Of a stretch of DNA of 64,000 bases, positions 55,251 to 64,000 are shown one piece after another. The notes under the pieces are model-generated. The model worked only from the letters and a program-made list of their open reading frames with translations, made no database searches and was not told the origin of the DNA. Position 1 is the first letter of the stretch; the number at the start of each line of letters is the position of its first letter. The DNA is taken from positions 17,049-81,048 of the forward strand of contig CBDIDQ010000130.1 in the NCBI GenBank assembly GCA_965277695.1, written 5' to 3'. The stretch is from JABSOG01 sp965277695 (GTDB lineage: Bacteria > Pseudomonadota > Gammaproteobacteria > Enterobacterales > Alteromonadaceae). A program made the translations under genes and the position numbers.

Positions 55251-56090
55251 ATGCTTGCTGGAGATATCCGCCGCGCAGTCGAACAATCACTTGCCGAAGA
55301 CCTAAATCATCAATCCCCTGACAGCGGCGATATTACCGCTTCACTTATCCCTCAGGAAAGTGTGTCAACAGGCACCATCATTACCCGAGAAGATTGTATT
55401 TTTTGCGGCAAACAGTGGGCCAATGAAGTATTCAAACAACTCGACCCTAGGGTGCAAATTAACTGGATGGTCAACGATGGCGACTCAATAAAAGCCAACA
55501 CCATCTTATGTGAACTCTCTGGCAATACCCGTATTTTATTAACTGGCGAGCGCACTGCCTTAAACTTCATTCAAACCCTATCGGGCACCGCAACCCTAGT
55601 TGCAAAATATGTCGCCCAATTAAGTGGCAGCCAAACTCAGCTGCTTGATACTCGCAAAACTTTGCCGGGAATGCGTTTGGCGCAAAAATACGCGGTGACT
55701 TGTGGTGGCGGCAAAAATCACCGGATGGGTTTATACGATGCCTTCTTAATCAAAGAAAACCATATTGCCGGTTGTGGTTCAATTGCCAACGCCATTAACA
55801 CCGCCAGAGCCAACTTCCCCGGTAAACCGGTTGAGGTTGAAGTTGAAAACCTTGACGAATTGCGCCAAGCCCTCAATGCCGGTGCAGATATTATTATGCT
55901 GGATAACTTCTCTATACCTGACATTAACAAGGCCGTTGAACTGACCGCAAAGAAAGCCAAACTGGAGGTTTCCGGCAATATGGATATCAGTACGATCAGT
56001 CAATATGCGCAAACCAATGTCGATTTTATCTCTGTTGGTGCTTTGACCAAAAATGTACAGTCAATCGACCTGTCGATGCGCTTTGGCTGA
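55251..56090 (+). CDS. nadC: Nicotinate-nucleotide pyrophosphorylase (quinolinate phosphoribosyltransferase)
   Basis: Makes nicotinate mononucleotide from quinolinate in de novo NAD synthesis. Active-site stretch TRKTLPGMRLAQKYAVTCGG (134-153) followed by KNHRMGLYDAFLIKENH, then EVEVENLDE and MLDNFS. 279 aa (E. coli 297). AAGG precedes the ATG. Gene order ampD-nadC-pilin-pilBCD mirrors E. coli ampD-nadC-ppdD-hofBC. Confidence 0.97.
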   Translation: MLAGDIRRAVEQSLAEDLNHQSPDSGDITASLIPQESVSTGTIITREDCIFCGKQWANEVFKQLDPRVQINWMVNDGDSIKANTILCELSGNTRILLTGERTALNFIQTLSGTATLVAKYVAQLSGSQTQLLDTRKTLPGMRLAQKYAVTCGGGKNHRMGLYDAFLIKENHIAGCGSIANAINTARANFPGKPVEVEVENLDELRQALNAGADIIMLDNFSIPDINKAVELTAKKAKLEVSGNMDISTISQYAQTNVDFISVGALTKNVQSIDLSMRFG

Positions 56091-56312
56091 TCCAACTCAT
56101 TATTTTTATGCTTTTGGGCTTTTTTTGCGTTGTTTTACTTATTCATAGTAATGAGCAAACTGTTGATAAATAATCAACTTTTGTTCAGAAAAGCAAAAAA
56201 TCAATAAAAAAAAGCAAGAAATTGTTATTTAATGTTGCAAAATAATCAGAAAGGGCCAGACTTAAGAAAGCCCCTAAAAAACGTTAAACTAATTTGTTGG
56301 AGAAGTATCAAG

Positions 56313-56741
56313 ATGAGTAATATGAAAAACATGCGTAGAGACCTACGTAATAGTACGCAAAAAGGTTTTACCCTGATTGAATTAATGATCGTAGTGGCAA
56401 TCATCGGCATCCTAGCCGCCGTTGCTTTACCCGCCTATCAAACCTACACCAAAAAAGCCAAATTCTCTGAGGTTATCCTAGCGACCAGTGCAGCTAAAAC
56501 AGCAGTAGAAATTGGCGTACAAACGGGCGTTCCTATAGGTGATCTTGACGGCGGTGCACATGGTGTGATCAACTTAACTGCTTCAGGTAAAGTCACCAGT
56601 GTTAATGTTGTTGATGGTGAAATCACAGCCACGGGTAGTGCAGACGTTGATTCCAGAACTTACATTTTGTCGCCTACTGTCGCAGCTGGTAAAGTGGATT
56701 GGACAATCGGTGGTGACTGTATCGAACACGGTTTATGCTAA
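56313..56741 (+). CDS. pilA: Type IV major pilin PilA
   Basis: A type IVa prepilin of 142 aa. The start at 56313 (GGAGAA ten bases upstream) gives an 18-residue basic leader ending KG, cut before FTLIELMIVVAIIGILAAVA; E at mature position +5 is present. The mature pilin has ~124 residues, a short alpha-beta domain and a terminal disulfide loop CIEHGLC. The frame is open to 56232, which would make an unusually long leader. A strong terminator separates it from pilB. PilD, encoded downstream, would cut and methylate it. Confidence 0.93.
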   Translation: MSNMKNMRRDLRNSTQKGFTLIELMIVVAIIGILAAVALPAYQTYTKKAKFSEVILATSAAKTAVEIGVQTGVPIGDLDGGAHGVINLTASGKVTSVNVVDGEITATGSADVDSRTYILSPTVAAGKVDWTIGGDCIEHGLC

Positions 56742-56765
56742 TCACCTAACAATCTGTTGTTAAGC

Positions 56766-56793
56766 AAAAAAGGCAGCTTTAGCTGCCTTTTTT
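56766..56793 (+). terminator. Rho-independent terminator of pilA
   Basis: AAAAAGGCAGCT / AGCTGCCTTTTTT with a TT loop, 25 bases after the pilA stop, followed by a T-run. pilA can thus be expressed at a higher level than pilBCD. Confidence 0.93.
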
Positions 56794-56920
56794 ATTGCGT
56801 CTTTTTAACCGCTGAGTGTTGCCCCACCCCCTGCCATAGTATAAAGTGATTTCAATCCCTGAACGCTTGGCTTTCAGGCCACTTCAAACCCCGAACAGCA
56901 ACCATCACAAGGACCGCTGA

Positions 56921-58621
56921 ATGCCTCTGAGCGCTACCAGCCCATTAATCAGGCAGCTTTGTGTCGCCAATCTGATTGATGAAATCGCCTTTAAAGCCGG
57001 TTTGCAGCAAAATGCCTCAGATTACAGCACCATGCCCGAATTTCTGATTGCCGAAAAATTTATCAGCCAAGAAGCGCTGGCGAACTTTTGTTTCAAAACC
57101 TTTTCAGCGCCTTTGTTTGATATTGATCACCTTGATATTTCAACAATTCCCGACGACCTGATCACTGAAAAACTGATGCGTAAGCATCAGATAGTGCCGC
57201 TGGCCAAAAAAGGCCGTAAAGCCTTTATTGCCATTGCCGATCCGACAGACTTTCAGGCACTGGAGGATTTTGCTTTTAACAGTGGCATGCAAACCGAAGC
57301 GGTGGTGGTAGAACATCAAAAACTGATGGATACGCTGGAGAGAATTTTTGATGCCTCTGATGACAATCTTGATATCTCCGACCTTGATGTTAAAGAGTTT
57401 GGTGAACTTGAACTTGATAGTTCTGACGGTATTGATAGTGATTCACCAATCGACAAAGAAGATGCCCCCATCATTGTTTACATCAATAAAATATTGATGG
57501 ATGCCATTCGTAAAGGCGCGTCTGATCTGCATTTTGAACCTTACGAAAAAATGTATCGTATCCGCTTTCGTATTGATGGCCTGTTGCATGAAGTTGCCCG
57601 GCCGCCTATCAGTTTGTCCCAGCGATTATCAGCGCGTTTAAAGGTGATGTCGAAATTGAACATTGCCGAGAAAAGGCTACCTCAGGATGGTCGTATTAAG
57701 CTGAAAATCACCAAGAAAAAGTCGATTGATTTTCGAGTCAGTACCTTGCCGACTTTATGGGGTGAAAAAATAGTGATGCGGATCCTCGATTCTTCCAGTG
57801 CCATGTTAGGCATCGAAGTATTGGGTTATGAACCTGAGCAACAAAAGTTTTTCCTTGACGCTCTGGCGCAACCACAAGGTATGATACTGGTCACCGGGCC
57901 TACTGGCTCTGGTAAAACGGTCTCGCTATATACTGGACTCAACATTCTCAATACTGAAGCGACCAATATCTCAACCGCCGAAGATCCGGTTGAAATCAAC
58001 TTGCCCGGGATTAATCAGGTGCATATCAATAACAAAGCCGGACTGGATTTTCCGACGGCATTGCGTTCTTTTTTACGTCAGGACCCAGATGTCGTCATGG
58101 TTGGTGAAATACGCGACCTAGAAACCGCTGAAATAGCCATTAAAGCGGCGCAAACCGGCCATTTGGTGTTATCCACATTACACACTAACTCCGCGCCAGA
58201 GACGCTAACCCGCTTAAGCAACATGGGTGTGCCTACATACAACACTGCCAGCACCGTCACTTTAGTGATCGCCCAGCGCTTGGCCAGACGATTATGTGCA
58301 CAATGTAAGGCATTAGAAACCTTGCCCGAAGTTGAATTGACCAAGCAGGGATTTACCATGCAACAACAAACCGAAATGACATTATACAAAGCGGTCGGCT
58401 GCGACCATTGCACTAATGGTTACAAAGGAAGAATAGGTATTTATCAAGTAATGCCAATTAGCAGTGCGATGTCGAAAATTATCATGCAAAATGGTAACGC
58501 GATTGAAATTGCCGAGCAGGCCAAAAAAGAAAACATTGCCGATTTACGCGAGTCGGCATTAGTAAAAGCCGCTAACGGTTTAACCAGTTTGTCAGAAATC
58601 AATCGAGTGACTAAAACCTAA
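56921..58621 (+). CDS. pilB: Type IV pilus extension ATPase PilB
   Basis: The hexameric motor that drives pilus extension. N-terminal MshEN-like domain (~1-150), Walker A GPTGSGKT (~326-333), Asp box/Walker B DPDVVMVGEIRD, His box STLHTNSAPE and a tetracysteine zinc site (CAQC ... CDHC). 566 aa, identical in length to many PilB. AAGGA precedes the ATG. pilT is not in the window, so retraction genes lie elsewhere. Confidence 0.97.
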   Translation: MPLSATSPLIRQLCVANLIDEIAFKAGLQQNASDYSTMPEFLIAEKFISQEALANFCFKTFSAPLFDIDHLDISTIPDDLITEKLMRKHQIVPLAKKGRKAFIAIADPTDFQALEDFAFNSGMQTEAVVVEHQKLMDTLERIFDASDDNLDISDLDVKEFGELELDSSDGIDSDSPIDKEDAPIIVYINKILMDAIRKGASDLHFEPYEKMYRIRFRIDGLLHEVARPPISLSQRLSARLKVMSKLNIAEKRLPQDGRIKLKITKKKSIDFRVSTLPTLWGEKIVMRILDSSSAMLGIEVLGYEPEQQKFFLDALAQPQGMILVTGPTGSGKTVSLYTGLNILNTEATNISTAEDPVEINLPGINQVHINNKAGLDFPTALRSFLRQDPDVVMVGEIRDLETAEIAIKAAQTGHLVLSTLHTNSAPETLTRLSNMGVPTYNTASTVTLVIAQRLARRLCAQCKALETLPEVELTKQGFTMQQQTEMTLYKAVGCDHCTNGYKGRIGIYQVMPISSAMSKIIMQNGNAIEIAEQAKKENIADLRESALVKAANGLTSLSEINRVTKT

Positions 58622-58653
58622 AAAATGCACACGACAAGTAACCAATAAAACTT

Positions 58654-59889
58654 ATGGCTATAAAAAACAAAAAACCCACAGAACCGGATTTTTACGCTTG
58701 GAGCGCAGTTAATCGCAAAGGTAAAAAAGTCAACGGCGAAATCCAAGCCACTTCAGTGATGGAGGCTAAAGCCTACGTGCGCCGTCAGGGCCTGACACCA
58801 TCGAAAGTCAAGAAAAAACCCAAACCACTATTTGGTATGGATGGTGGCAAAAAAATCAAACCTGCCGATATTGCGGTTTTCACCCGGCAGGTGGCCACCA
58901 TGTTACTAGCGGGTGTCGCATTGGTGCAAACCCTAGAAATGATTGCCATGGGCACTGAAAACAAAACCATGCAAAAACTCATCGTTGATTTAAATGCCAA
59001 GGTTCAAGCTGGGGTGCCCTTCTCTGAAACGCTCAGAGAATTTCCTTTGCTGTTTGATGATTTATATTGTGATTTGGTCCAATCCGGTGAACAATCTGGT
59101 GCGCTGGATAACATCTTTGACCGAGTGGCAACTTACAAAGAAAAAGCGGAAGCGCTCAAATCAAAAATCAAAAAAGCGATGAACTACCCTATTGCCGTGC
59201 TTACGATTGCCGGGGTTGTCACCAGTATTCTATTGATTTTTGTGGTGCCGCAGTTTCAGGAGATATTTGCTGGTTTTGGTGCAGAGCTTCCGGCCTTTAC
59301 CCTCTTTGTTATTGGCCTGTCAGAGACGATGCAAGCCTATTGGTGGATGGTGGTGATTGGTTTAGGTATTGGCGGCTACCTGTTTGTTCAGGCCCAGCGG
59401 CGCAGTCCAAAATTGCGTGATCAGGTTGATGCGGTCAAGCTTAAGCTCCCAGTCATAGGCATAATATTAAATAAAGCCTCCGTTGCCCGTTTTGCCCGAA
59501 CACTCAGTACCACCTTCGCCGCTGGTGTGCCGTTGATTGAAGCGCTAGAATCCGCCGCTGGTGCTTCTGGCAACGCCGTATACCGCGATGCTATCATGGA
59601 AATTCGTAGCGAGGTCTCCGCTGGTAACCAAATGAATTTTGCGATGAAAAATACCGGCGTATTTCCTCCCATGGTTACTCAGATGGTCGCTATTGGTGAA
59701 GAATCTGGTGCCCTTGATGCGATGCTCGATAAAGTGGCCAATATTTATGAAGGCGAGGTTGACGATGCCGTCGATGGCTTAACCGCGCTAATTGAGCCAA
59801 TGATCATGGCGTTTTTAGGTGTTGTCATTGGTGGTTTGATTATCTCAATGTATCTGCCGATTTTTGATATGGGTAAAGTAATTAAATAA
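58654..59889 (+). CDS. pilC: Type IV pilus platform protein PilC
   Basis: The inner membrane platform that couples PilB to pilin polymerisation. Two T2SS-F domains (~75-195 and ~275-400), each with FTRQVATMLLAGVAL / FARTLSTTFAAGVPL style openings, and three membrane helices. 411 aa. Its stop codon lies inside a 12-bp tandem duplication that forms the gap to pilD. Confidence 0.97.
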   Translation: MAIKNKKPTEPDFYAWSAVNRKGKKVNGEIQATSVMEAKAYVRRQGLTPSKVKKKPKPLFGMDGGKKIKPADIAVFTRQVATMLLAGVALVQTLEMIAMGTENKTMQKLIVDLNAKVQAGVPFSETLREFPLLFDDLYCDLVQSGEQSGALDNIFDRVATYKEKAEALKSKIKKAMNYPIAVLTIAGVVTSILLIFVVPQFQEIFAGFGAELPAFTLFVIGLSETMQAYWWMVVIGLGIGGYLFVQAQRRSPKLRDQVDAVKLKLPVIGIILNKASVARFARTLSTTFAAGVPLIEALESAAGASGNAVYRDAIMEIRSEVSAGNQMNFAMKNTGVFPPMVTQMVAIGEESGALDAMLDKVANIYEGEVDDAVDGLTALIEPMIMAFLGVVIGGLIISMYLPIFDMGKVIK

Positions 59890-59913
59890 AGTGATAAATA
59901 AAGTGATAAATAA
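59884..59913. repeat. 12-bp tandem repeat between pilC and pilD
   Basis: AAATAAAGTGAT occurs twice, followed by AAATAA. The first unit holds the pilC stop (59887-59889) and the array runs up to the pilD ATG, leaving no classical ribosome site there. Confidence 0.9.
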
Positions 59914-60812
59914 TGTTTGAGAATATACTGACCTTAATGGTCAACAACCCCAGCTATTTTTATACCACCGTGGCTTTATTTTCACTCGTTGTTGGGAGCT
60001 TTTTAAACGTAGTGATCCATCGTTTGCCCATCATGATGGAAAGAGAATGGTTATGTGAATGCCGTGAGTATCTTGCTGACGAACTGGTTGATAATAAAAA
60101 GCCAACCACAGCGCAAGCTGAGGTTTACAACTTATCTCTACCCCGCTCTGCTTGCCCTAAATGTGATCATCAAATCACCGCACTGGAAAATATTCCACTG
60201 TTAAGCTGGCTTTTTTTACGCGGTAAATGCTCAAACTGCGCCGCCCCGATTTCAATACGTTATCCGCTGGTCGAATTGTTAACTGCGATACTCAGCGTAA
60301 TTGTTGCGGTTCACTTTGGTCCAACGCCAATAGCGCTGCTTTATATCTTATTAACGTGGGGTTTGGTTGCGCTGACTTTTATTGATTTAGACAGCATGTT
60401 ATTACCTGATCAGATCACCTTGCCATTATTATGGCTAGGGTTGGTGATCAGCGTTATGGGACTTGGCATTGCACCCGAGCAAGCCATTATTGGCGCGAGT
60501 GTCGGTTACCTCAGCTTGTGGTCAGTCTATTGGTTGTTTAAGCTGGCTACTGGCAAAGAAGGCATGGGATTTGGTGACTTTAAATTACTGGCGGTATTTG
60601 GTGCTTGGCTGGGCTGGCAGAGTGTCTTATTAGTGGTGTTGCTATCCTCTTTTGTCGGCGCTATTTTTGGCGTGTTTATTATCTACCAGCAAAAAAAAGG
60701 CAAAAATACCCCTATTCCTTTTGGACCCTACATTGCCATTGCTGGCTGGCTTACCTTATTATGGGGTGAGCCGATGATCGACTTTTACCTGCAACAATTT
60801 GTCTATCACTAA
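59913..60812 (+). CDS. pilD: Prepilin leader peptidase / N-methyltransferase PilD
   Basis: A membrane aspartic protease that cuts and N-methylates type IV pilins and type II secretion pseudopilins. The N-terminal domain has the zinc tetrad CPKCDH ... CSNCAA (~82-110); the catalytic aspartates are in LTFIDLDSMLLPD and GMGFGDFKLL (GxGD, ~220). About eight membrane segments. 299 aa. Translation start ATG follows a short tandem repeat instead of a clear Shine-Dalgarno. Confidence 0.97.
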   Translation: MFENILTLMVNNPSYFYTTVALFSLVVGSFLNVVIHRLPIMMEREWLCECREYLADELVDNKKPTTAQAEVYNLSLPRSACPKCDHQITALENIPLLSWLFLRGKCSNCAAPISIRYPLVELLTAILSVIVAVHFGPTPIALLYILLTWGLVALTFIDLDSMLLPDQITLPLLWLGLVISVMGLGIAPEQAIIGASVGYLSLWSVYWLFKLATGKEGMGFGDFKLLAVFGAWLGWQSVLLVVLLSSFVGAIFGVFIIYQQKKGKNTPIPFGPYIAIAGWLTLLWGEPMIDFYLQQFVYH

Positions 60813-60834
60813 ATAACTGATCAGGAAGAAAAAT

Positions 60835-61443
60835 ATGAGTGACTACATCGTTGGGCTAACTGGGGGCATCGGCAGCGGAAAAAGCACCGTTGCCGATGAA
60901 TTCGCCCGTTTGGGCGCTGATCTTGTTGATGCTGACGTAATTGCCAGAGATGCGGTAAAACCCGGCAGCAAATGCTTGAAGGCTATTGTTGAAAAGTTTG
61001 GTGTTGGCATATTACTAGGTGATTACACCTTGGATCGACCACAGTTAAGAATACTGACTTTTTCCAATCTAGAAAACAGGCAATGGCTCAATAGATTATT
61101 GCATCCCGCCATTCGCAGCGAAATGCTATGGCAACTTCATGCGGCTGAATCTGCCTATTGCATTTTAGTTGCCCCGCTGTTGTTTGAAAACAAACTGGAG
61201 CGCTTTATCAGCACCAGTTTGGTGGTTGACGTGCCGATCGAAACTCAAATTGCGCGAACCTGTAATAGAGATAATGTTGACGAATCTCAAGTTAAAAGTA
61301 TTATCGCAGCACAAATCGAGCGTGATGAACGATTAGCTAAAGCCGATGACGTGATCGACAATAATTTACCTTGGACCCAGGTAAAACAACAAATTCCAAT
61401 ACTTCACGCAAAATTTATGGCTTTTTCTAAAAATCCCACTTAG
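60835..61443 (+). CDS. coaE: Dephospho-CoA kinase
   Basis: Last step of coenzyme A synthesis: phosphorylates dephospho-CoA. P-loop GGIGSGKST (10-18), DADVIARD and the lid LLFENKLE are present. 202 aa (E. coli 206). AGGAAG precedes the ATG. Placement between pilD and zapD is conserved in many gammaproteobacteria. Confidence 0.97.
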   Translation: MSDYIVGLTGGIGSGKSTVADEFARLGADLVDADVIARDAVKPGSKCLKAIVEKFGVGILLGDYTLDRPQLRILTFSNLENRQWLNRLLHPAIRSEMLWQLHAAESAYCILVAPLLFENKLERFISTSLVVDVPIETQIARTCNRDNVDESQVKSIIAAQIERDERLAKADDVIDNNLPWTQVKQQIPILHAKFMAFSKNPT

Positions 61444-61515
61444 TATTCATCACTTACGGCTAGAGCCTGTAACGGGTTACAATTACACTTTACTGTTGAA
61501 AAAAAGATAACATAA

Positions 61516-62268
61516 ATGAAGCTGGTTATTTACGAACACCCACTCAATGAGAAACTCCGTACTTTTATGCGAGTCGAGCATCTACTTCAACAAGTCCACA
61601 ACTGTAAAAACCTCCAGTATCCCTTTCAACCGACGGCTTTTTTTGAATCGCTATTTGCCCTGATTGAGTTACTTGAACGTAATGACATTCGAGGTGATTT
61701 AGGTAAAGAACTGGATCGCAATGAACAATCGTTAGTACAGTGGGCACGACATCCACAAATCTGTAATGAAACCTTGCAACAGACCCTGAAAAAAGTGGTG
61801 CAATTACAAAATACCCTCAACAAAATGGGGCGTATTTGCAACCAATTAAAAGATGATCCATTTTTGGCTAGCATTCGCCAACGATTTAGCATTTCAGGTG
61901 GTACCTGTCACTTTGATTTACCTCAGCTACATTTTTGGATCCACTTACCGCCAGAAAAACAGGCCGAACACATCCAAAATTGGTTAATGCGACTGTCCCC
62001 GGTTGAAGAAGCCCTCAATATCAGCTTAAACTTTATCAGAGAACGTAGTGAATTCACTTCACTCAAAGCGGTGGGGGGTTTTTATCAAGATAATGCTGAA
62101 AAGATTGAGTTATTGCGGATTAAGTACACCCCGGCTTATGAAGCTTATCCTACTGTCAGTGGCAATAAACACCGTTATACCATTCGCTTTATGCAGTTAT
62201 GTGAAGATCACGAACATGGCTCTATCAAAGCTGAACAAGATATACTCTTCTCTCTTGCTCGCTGTTAA
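61516..62268 (+). CDS. zapD: Cell division protein ZapD
   Basis: ZapD (YacF) is a dimeric helical/beta protein that bundles FtsZ filaments by binding the FtsZ C-terminal peptide. Starts VIYEHPLNEKLRTFMRVEHL and carries FFESLFALIELLERNDIRGD, GGTCHFDLPQLHFW and RYTIRFM, as in E. coli. 250 aa (E. coli 247). Its partner FtsZ is encoded at 1.4-2.6 kb with the conserved tail. Confidence 0.96.
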   Translation: MKLVIYEHPLNEKLRTFMRVEHLLQQVHNCKNLQYPFQPTAFFESLFALIELLERNDIRGDLGKELDRNEQSLVQWARHPQICNETLQQTLKKVVQLQNTLNKMGRICNQLKDDPFLASIRQRFSISGGTCHFDLPQLHFWIHLPPEKQAEHIQNWLMRLSPVEEALNISLNFIRERSEFTSLKAVGGFYQDNAEKIELLRIKYTPAYEAYPTVSGNKHRYTIRFMQLCEDHEHGSIKAEQDILFSLARC

Positions 62269-62314
62269 TCCAATACACAATTAACCAATTAACCCAATTC
62301 AATCGGTAAAAAAC

Positions 62315-62584
62315 ATGTCACCAACTTCAACAAGCACCTCAACAAGCACCTCAACAACAATAGTCAACTGCCCTACCTGTAAAGCCGAAGTCATCTGGAA
62401 TAAAACCAGCGAATATCGCCCGTTTTGTTCCAAGCGCTGCCAATTAATTGATTTGGGTGAGTGGGCTAACGAAAGCCATACTATTCCCGGCAAACCGGGT
62501 TTTGGTGATGTCACCCTGCCCGTCGATATTGAAGATATCGAAGAAATGCTACAGCAGGGTGATGAACCTTTCTTTAAGGAATAG
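62315..62584 (+). CDS. yacG: DNA gyrase inhibitor YacG with Thr-Ser repeat tail
   Basis: A small zinc protein: C19-x2-C22 (CPTCK) and C38-x3-C42 (CSKRC), then LIDLGEWANE, the family signature. E. coli YacG binds GyrB and inhibits gyrase. 89 aa, longer than E. coli (65): residues 4-15 are Thr-Ser repeats coded by a 12-bp array right after the ATG, and the C-terminus extends past the family core. The stop codon lies in a 13-bp tandem repeat. Confidence 0.93.
   Translation: MSPTSTSTSTSTSTTIVNCPTCKAEVIWNKTSEYRPFCSKRCQLIDLGEWANESHTIPGKPGFGDVTLPVDIEDIEEMLQQGDEPFFKE
62327..62358. repeat. 12-bp tandem repeat at the yacG N-terminus
   Basis: TCAACAAGCACC is present twice at 62327-62350 and a third partial copy follows; each codes Ser-Thr-Ser-Thr. 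Frame is kept. Confidence 0.9.
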
Positions 62585-62611
62585 GCTTAAGGAATAAGCT
62601 TAAGGAATAAG
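62573..62611. repeat. 13-bp tandem repeat across the yacG stop codon
   Basis: CTTAAGGAATAAG at 62586-62598 and 62599-62611, with a degenerate first copy at 62573-62585 that holds the yacG stop (TAG, 62582-62584). Confidence 0.9.
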
Positions 62612-62620
62612 CGGCGTTTA

Positions 62621-63703
62621 TTACTCTATATCGCCATCAAACAGATGATAAGCCTGACTTAACTCATGAACTGAATTAATAAAGATCTCGGCATTTTCTG
62701 GCGCAACATCAGGTGTAATACCATGGCCGAGGTTAAACACATGACCAGAGCCCTGACCGTAACCATCAAGAATATGCTGCACTTCTTGGCGAATGCGCTC
62801 AGGCGTACCATGTAATATCGCAGGATCCATGTTGCCTTGCAGCGCCACTTTGTCGCCGACTCGTTTACGTGCATCAGCCATTTCAATGGTCCAATCCAAA
62901 CCAATAGCATCACAACCAGTCGCTGCAATAGTCTCAAGCCACATGCCGCCATTTTTGGTGAACAGCGTCACAGGCACTTTTACACCATCTTTTTCACGAG
63001 TCAGACCTTTAACGATTTTGTCCATATAATACAAAGAATACTCTTTGTAATCTTTTGGCGTTAATACTCCGCCCCAAGTGTCAAAAATCATTACTGATTG
63101 AACACCCGCAGCGATTTGCGCATTAAGATATAAGATCACTGAATCGGCCAGCTTATCCAGCAAAATGTGTAGAATTTCTGGTTCGACATAAGCCATCTTT
63201 TTGATTTTGCTAAAGGTCTTACTACTACCGCCTTCAACCATATAAGTCGCCAACGTCCATGGACTGCCTGAAAAACCAATCAATGGCACATCACCATTTA
63301 ATTCACGACGGATGGTTCGTACCGCATCCATCACATAACGTAATTCTTGCTCAGGATCGGGTATCGGCAAGTTAATCACATCAGTAATATCATAAATACT
63401 TTTCTTAAAACGAGGGCCTTCGCCTTCCTCGAAATACAAACCCATGCCCATGGCATCGGGTATAGTTAAAATATCACTAAATAATATCGCCGCATCCAAG
63501 TCAAAACGTCGTAACGGCTGCAAGGTCACTTCACAAGCCAATTCAGGATTGGTGCAAACCGACATAAAGTCGCCTGCTTTGGCCCGTAGTTCACGGTATT
63601 CCGGTAAATACCGGCCGGCTTGACGCATCATCCATACCGGGGTTTTATCAACTGGTTGTTTTAACAACGCGCGTATATAGCGATCATTTTTTAATTGTGA
63701 CAT
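62621..63703 (-). CDS. hemE: Uroporphyrinogen decarboxylase HemE
   Basis: Converts uroporphyrinogen III to coproporphyrinogen III in heme synthesis. Signatures RQAGRYLPEYR (27-37), IGFSGSPWTLATYMVEGG and GLDW are present. 360 aa (E. coli 354). Weak ribosome site (AAGAG). It is convergent with yacG with only 36 bases between. In E. coli hemE is not next to yacG, so this junction is a rearrangement point. Confidence 0.97.
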   Translation of the reverse strand: MSQLKNDRYIRALLKQPVDKTPVWMMRQAGRYLPEYRELRAKAGDFMSVCTNPELACEVTLQPLRRFDLDAAILFSDILTIPDAMGMGLYFEEGEGPRFKKSIYDITDVINLPIPDPEQELRYVMDAVRTIRRELNGDVPLIGFSGSPWTLATYMVEGGSSKTFSKIKKMAYVEPEILHILLDKLADSVILYLNAQIAAGVQSVMIFDTWGGVLTPKDYKEYSLYYMDKIVKGLTREKDGVKVPVTLFTKNGGMWLETIAATGCDAIGLDWTIEMADARKRVGDKVALQGNMDPAILHGTPERIRQEVQHILDGYGQGSGHVFNLGHGITPDVAPENAEIFINSVHELSQAYHLFDGDIE

Positions 63704-64000
63704 TAAGTTTGACTCTTTTGAGGGGGGATCCGAGATTTAGCAAATTGTATCACCTAAGTGTTCTAGGCACTAAGGGTAAAATTGACTTATTTTGGTATTA
63801 ATTGACTGGCAAAACCTAGCGGCAAAAAACCTCACTAAATTTACCTTTTAAACCCTTAAAACCCACCGCTGAGCAAGCTATCTTTGTGCTTAAAATCATC
63901 AACTTAAAAATGCGCTTTACGTTAGCGCCCGTTTTGATATAGTAGGGCATGAACTTTAATCCGCGCTCGAATATTAAGAGTAATCAGGAGTATCAATCAC
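63704..64000 (+). other. hemE upstream region and probable leader of a further gene
   Basis: AT-rich, no complete gene. On the plus strand TTTACG (63917-63922) and TATAGT (63939-63944), 16 bases apart, could be a promoter. AGGAG at 63986-63990 stands ten bases from the end, at proper spacing for an ATG just outside the window. A 17-codon frame from ATG 63949 also stays open to the end. A small hairpin GCGCT/AGCGC is at 63912-63928. Confidence 0.4.

Noticed and set aside
56110..56135. Sigma54-like site upstream of pilA (TTGGGC followed by T-run and TGCG)
   Set aside because: The GG-to-GC spacing is 8-9 bases, not the required 10, and the flanks do not match TGGCAC/TTGCA; it is a T-run coincidence.

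Overview
The window is chromosomal DNA of a Gram-negative gammaproteobacterium. LpxC (lipid A synthesis), a meso-DAP type MurE, AmpD/AmpE, a PdhR-controlled pyruvate dehydrogenase operon, UbiK and Rep all point that way, and gene content and protein style best fit a marine Alteromonadales-like lineage (Colwellia/Thalassotalea/Pseudoalteromonas relatives). The genus cannot be fixed from the sequence alone.

Layout. (1) 0.3-18.7 kb, minus strand: a complete dcw cluster read right to left, mraZ-rsmH-ftsL-ftsI-murE-murF-mraY-murD-ftsW-murG-murC-ddlB-ftsQ-ftsA-ftsZ-lpxC. Most junctions are ATGA-type or other short overlaps. It has a sigma70-like promoter and three 10-bp-spaced MraZ boxes in front of mraZ, a second promoter in front of lpxC and a terminator after lpxC. 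(2) 19.2-45.9 kb, accessory region: a double-SWIM SNF2 helicase; an Rhs locus with a complete ~2.7-kresidue secreted SpvB/Rhs protein plus its immunity gene and, downstream, a displaced second toxin tip with its own immunity gene; a GNAT and a VOC protein; two tandem periplasmic binding proteins; a lipoprotein with transglutaminase-like and TPR regions coupled to an M28 peptidase; an M9 collagenase-like protease; ubiK; rep; and an AlbA_2/HATPase regulator. (3) 46.0-52.9 kb, minus strand: pdhR-aceE-aceF-lpdA with a large palindromic PdhR operator. (4) 53.1-62.6 kb: ampD-ampE on the minus strand, then on the plus strand a retropepsin-like protease, nadC, the type IV pilus genes pilA-pilB-pilC-pilD, coaE, zapD and yacG. 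(5) 62.6 kb to the end: hemE on the minus strand and probably the leader of a further plus-strand gene.

How the parts relate. Blocks 1, 3 and 4 are the same genes that lie together in E. coli (mraZ...lpxC-secM-secA-mutT-yacG-zapD-coaE-pilin genes-nadC-ampDE-pdhR-aceEF-lpd), but the dcw half and the yacG-to-lpd half are in swapped order here, and the accessory region sits at the new junction. Division and peptidoglycan synthesis (dcw, zapD), peptidoglycan recycling (ampD/ampE) and envelope/secreted functions (Rhs, collagenase, pili) dominate.

Most notable: the duplicated Rhs tip whose frame is broken by a ~143-bp palindrome-ended insert; an unusual density of short tandem repeats, four of which run through stop codons; a duplicated start region that creates a six-codon upstream ORF fused by ATGA to rep; perfect palindromes in front of pdhR and the collagenase gene; and MraZ-like boxes facing both ways in the mraZ upstream region. 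No tRNA, rRNA, CRISPR array or intact insertion sequence was recognised.
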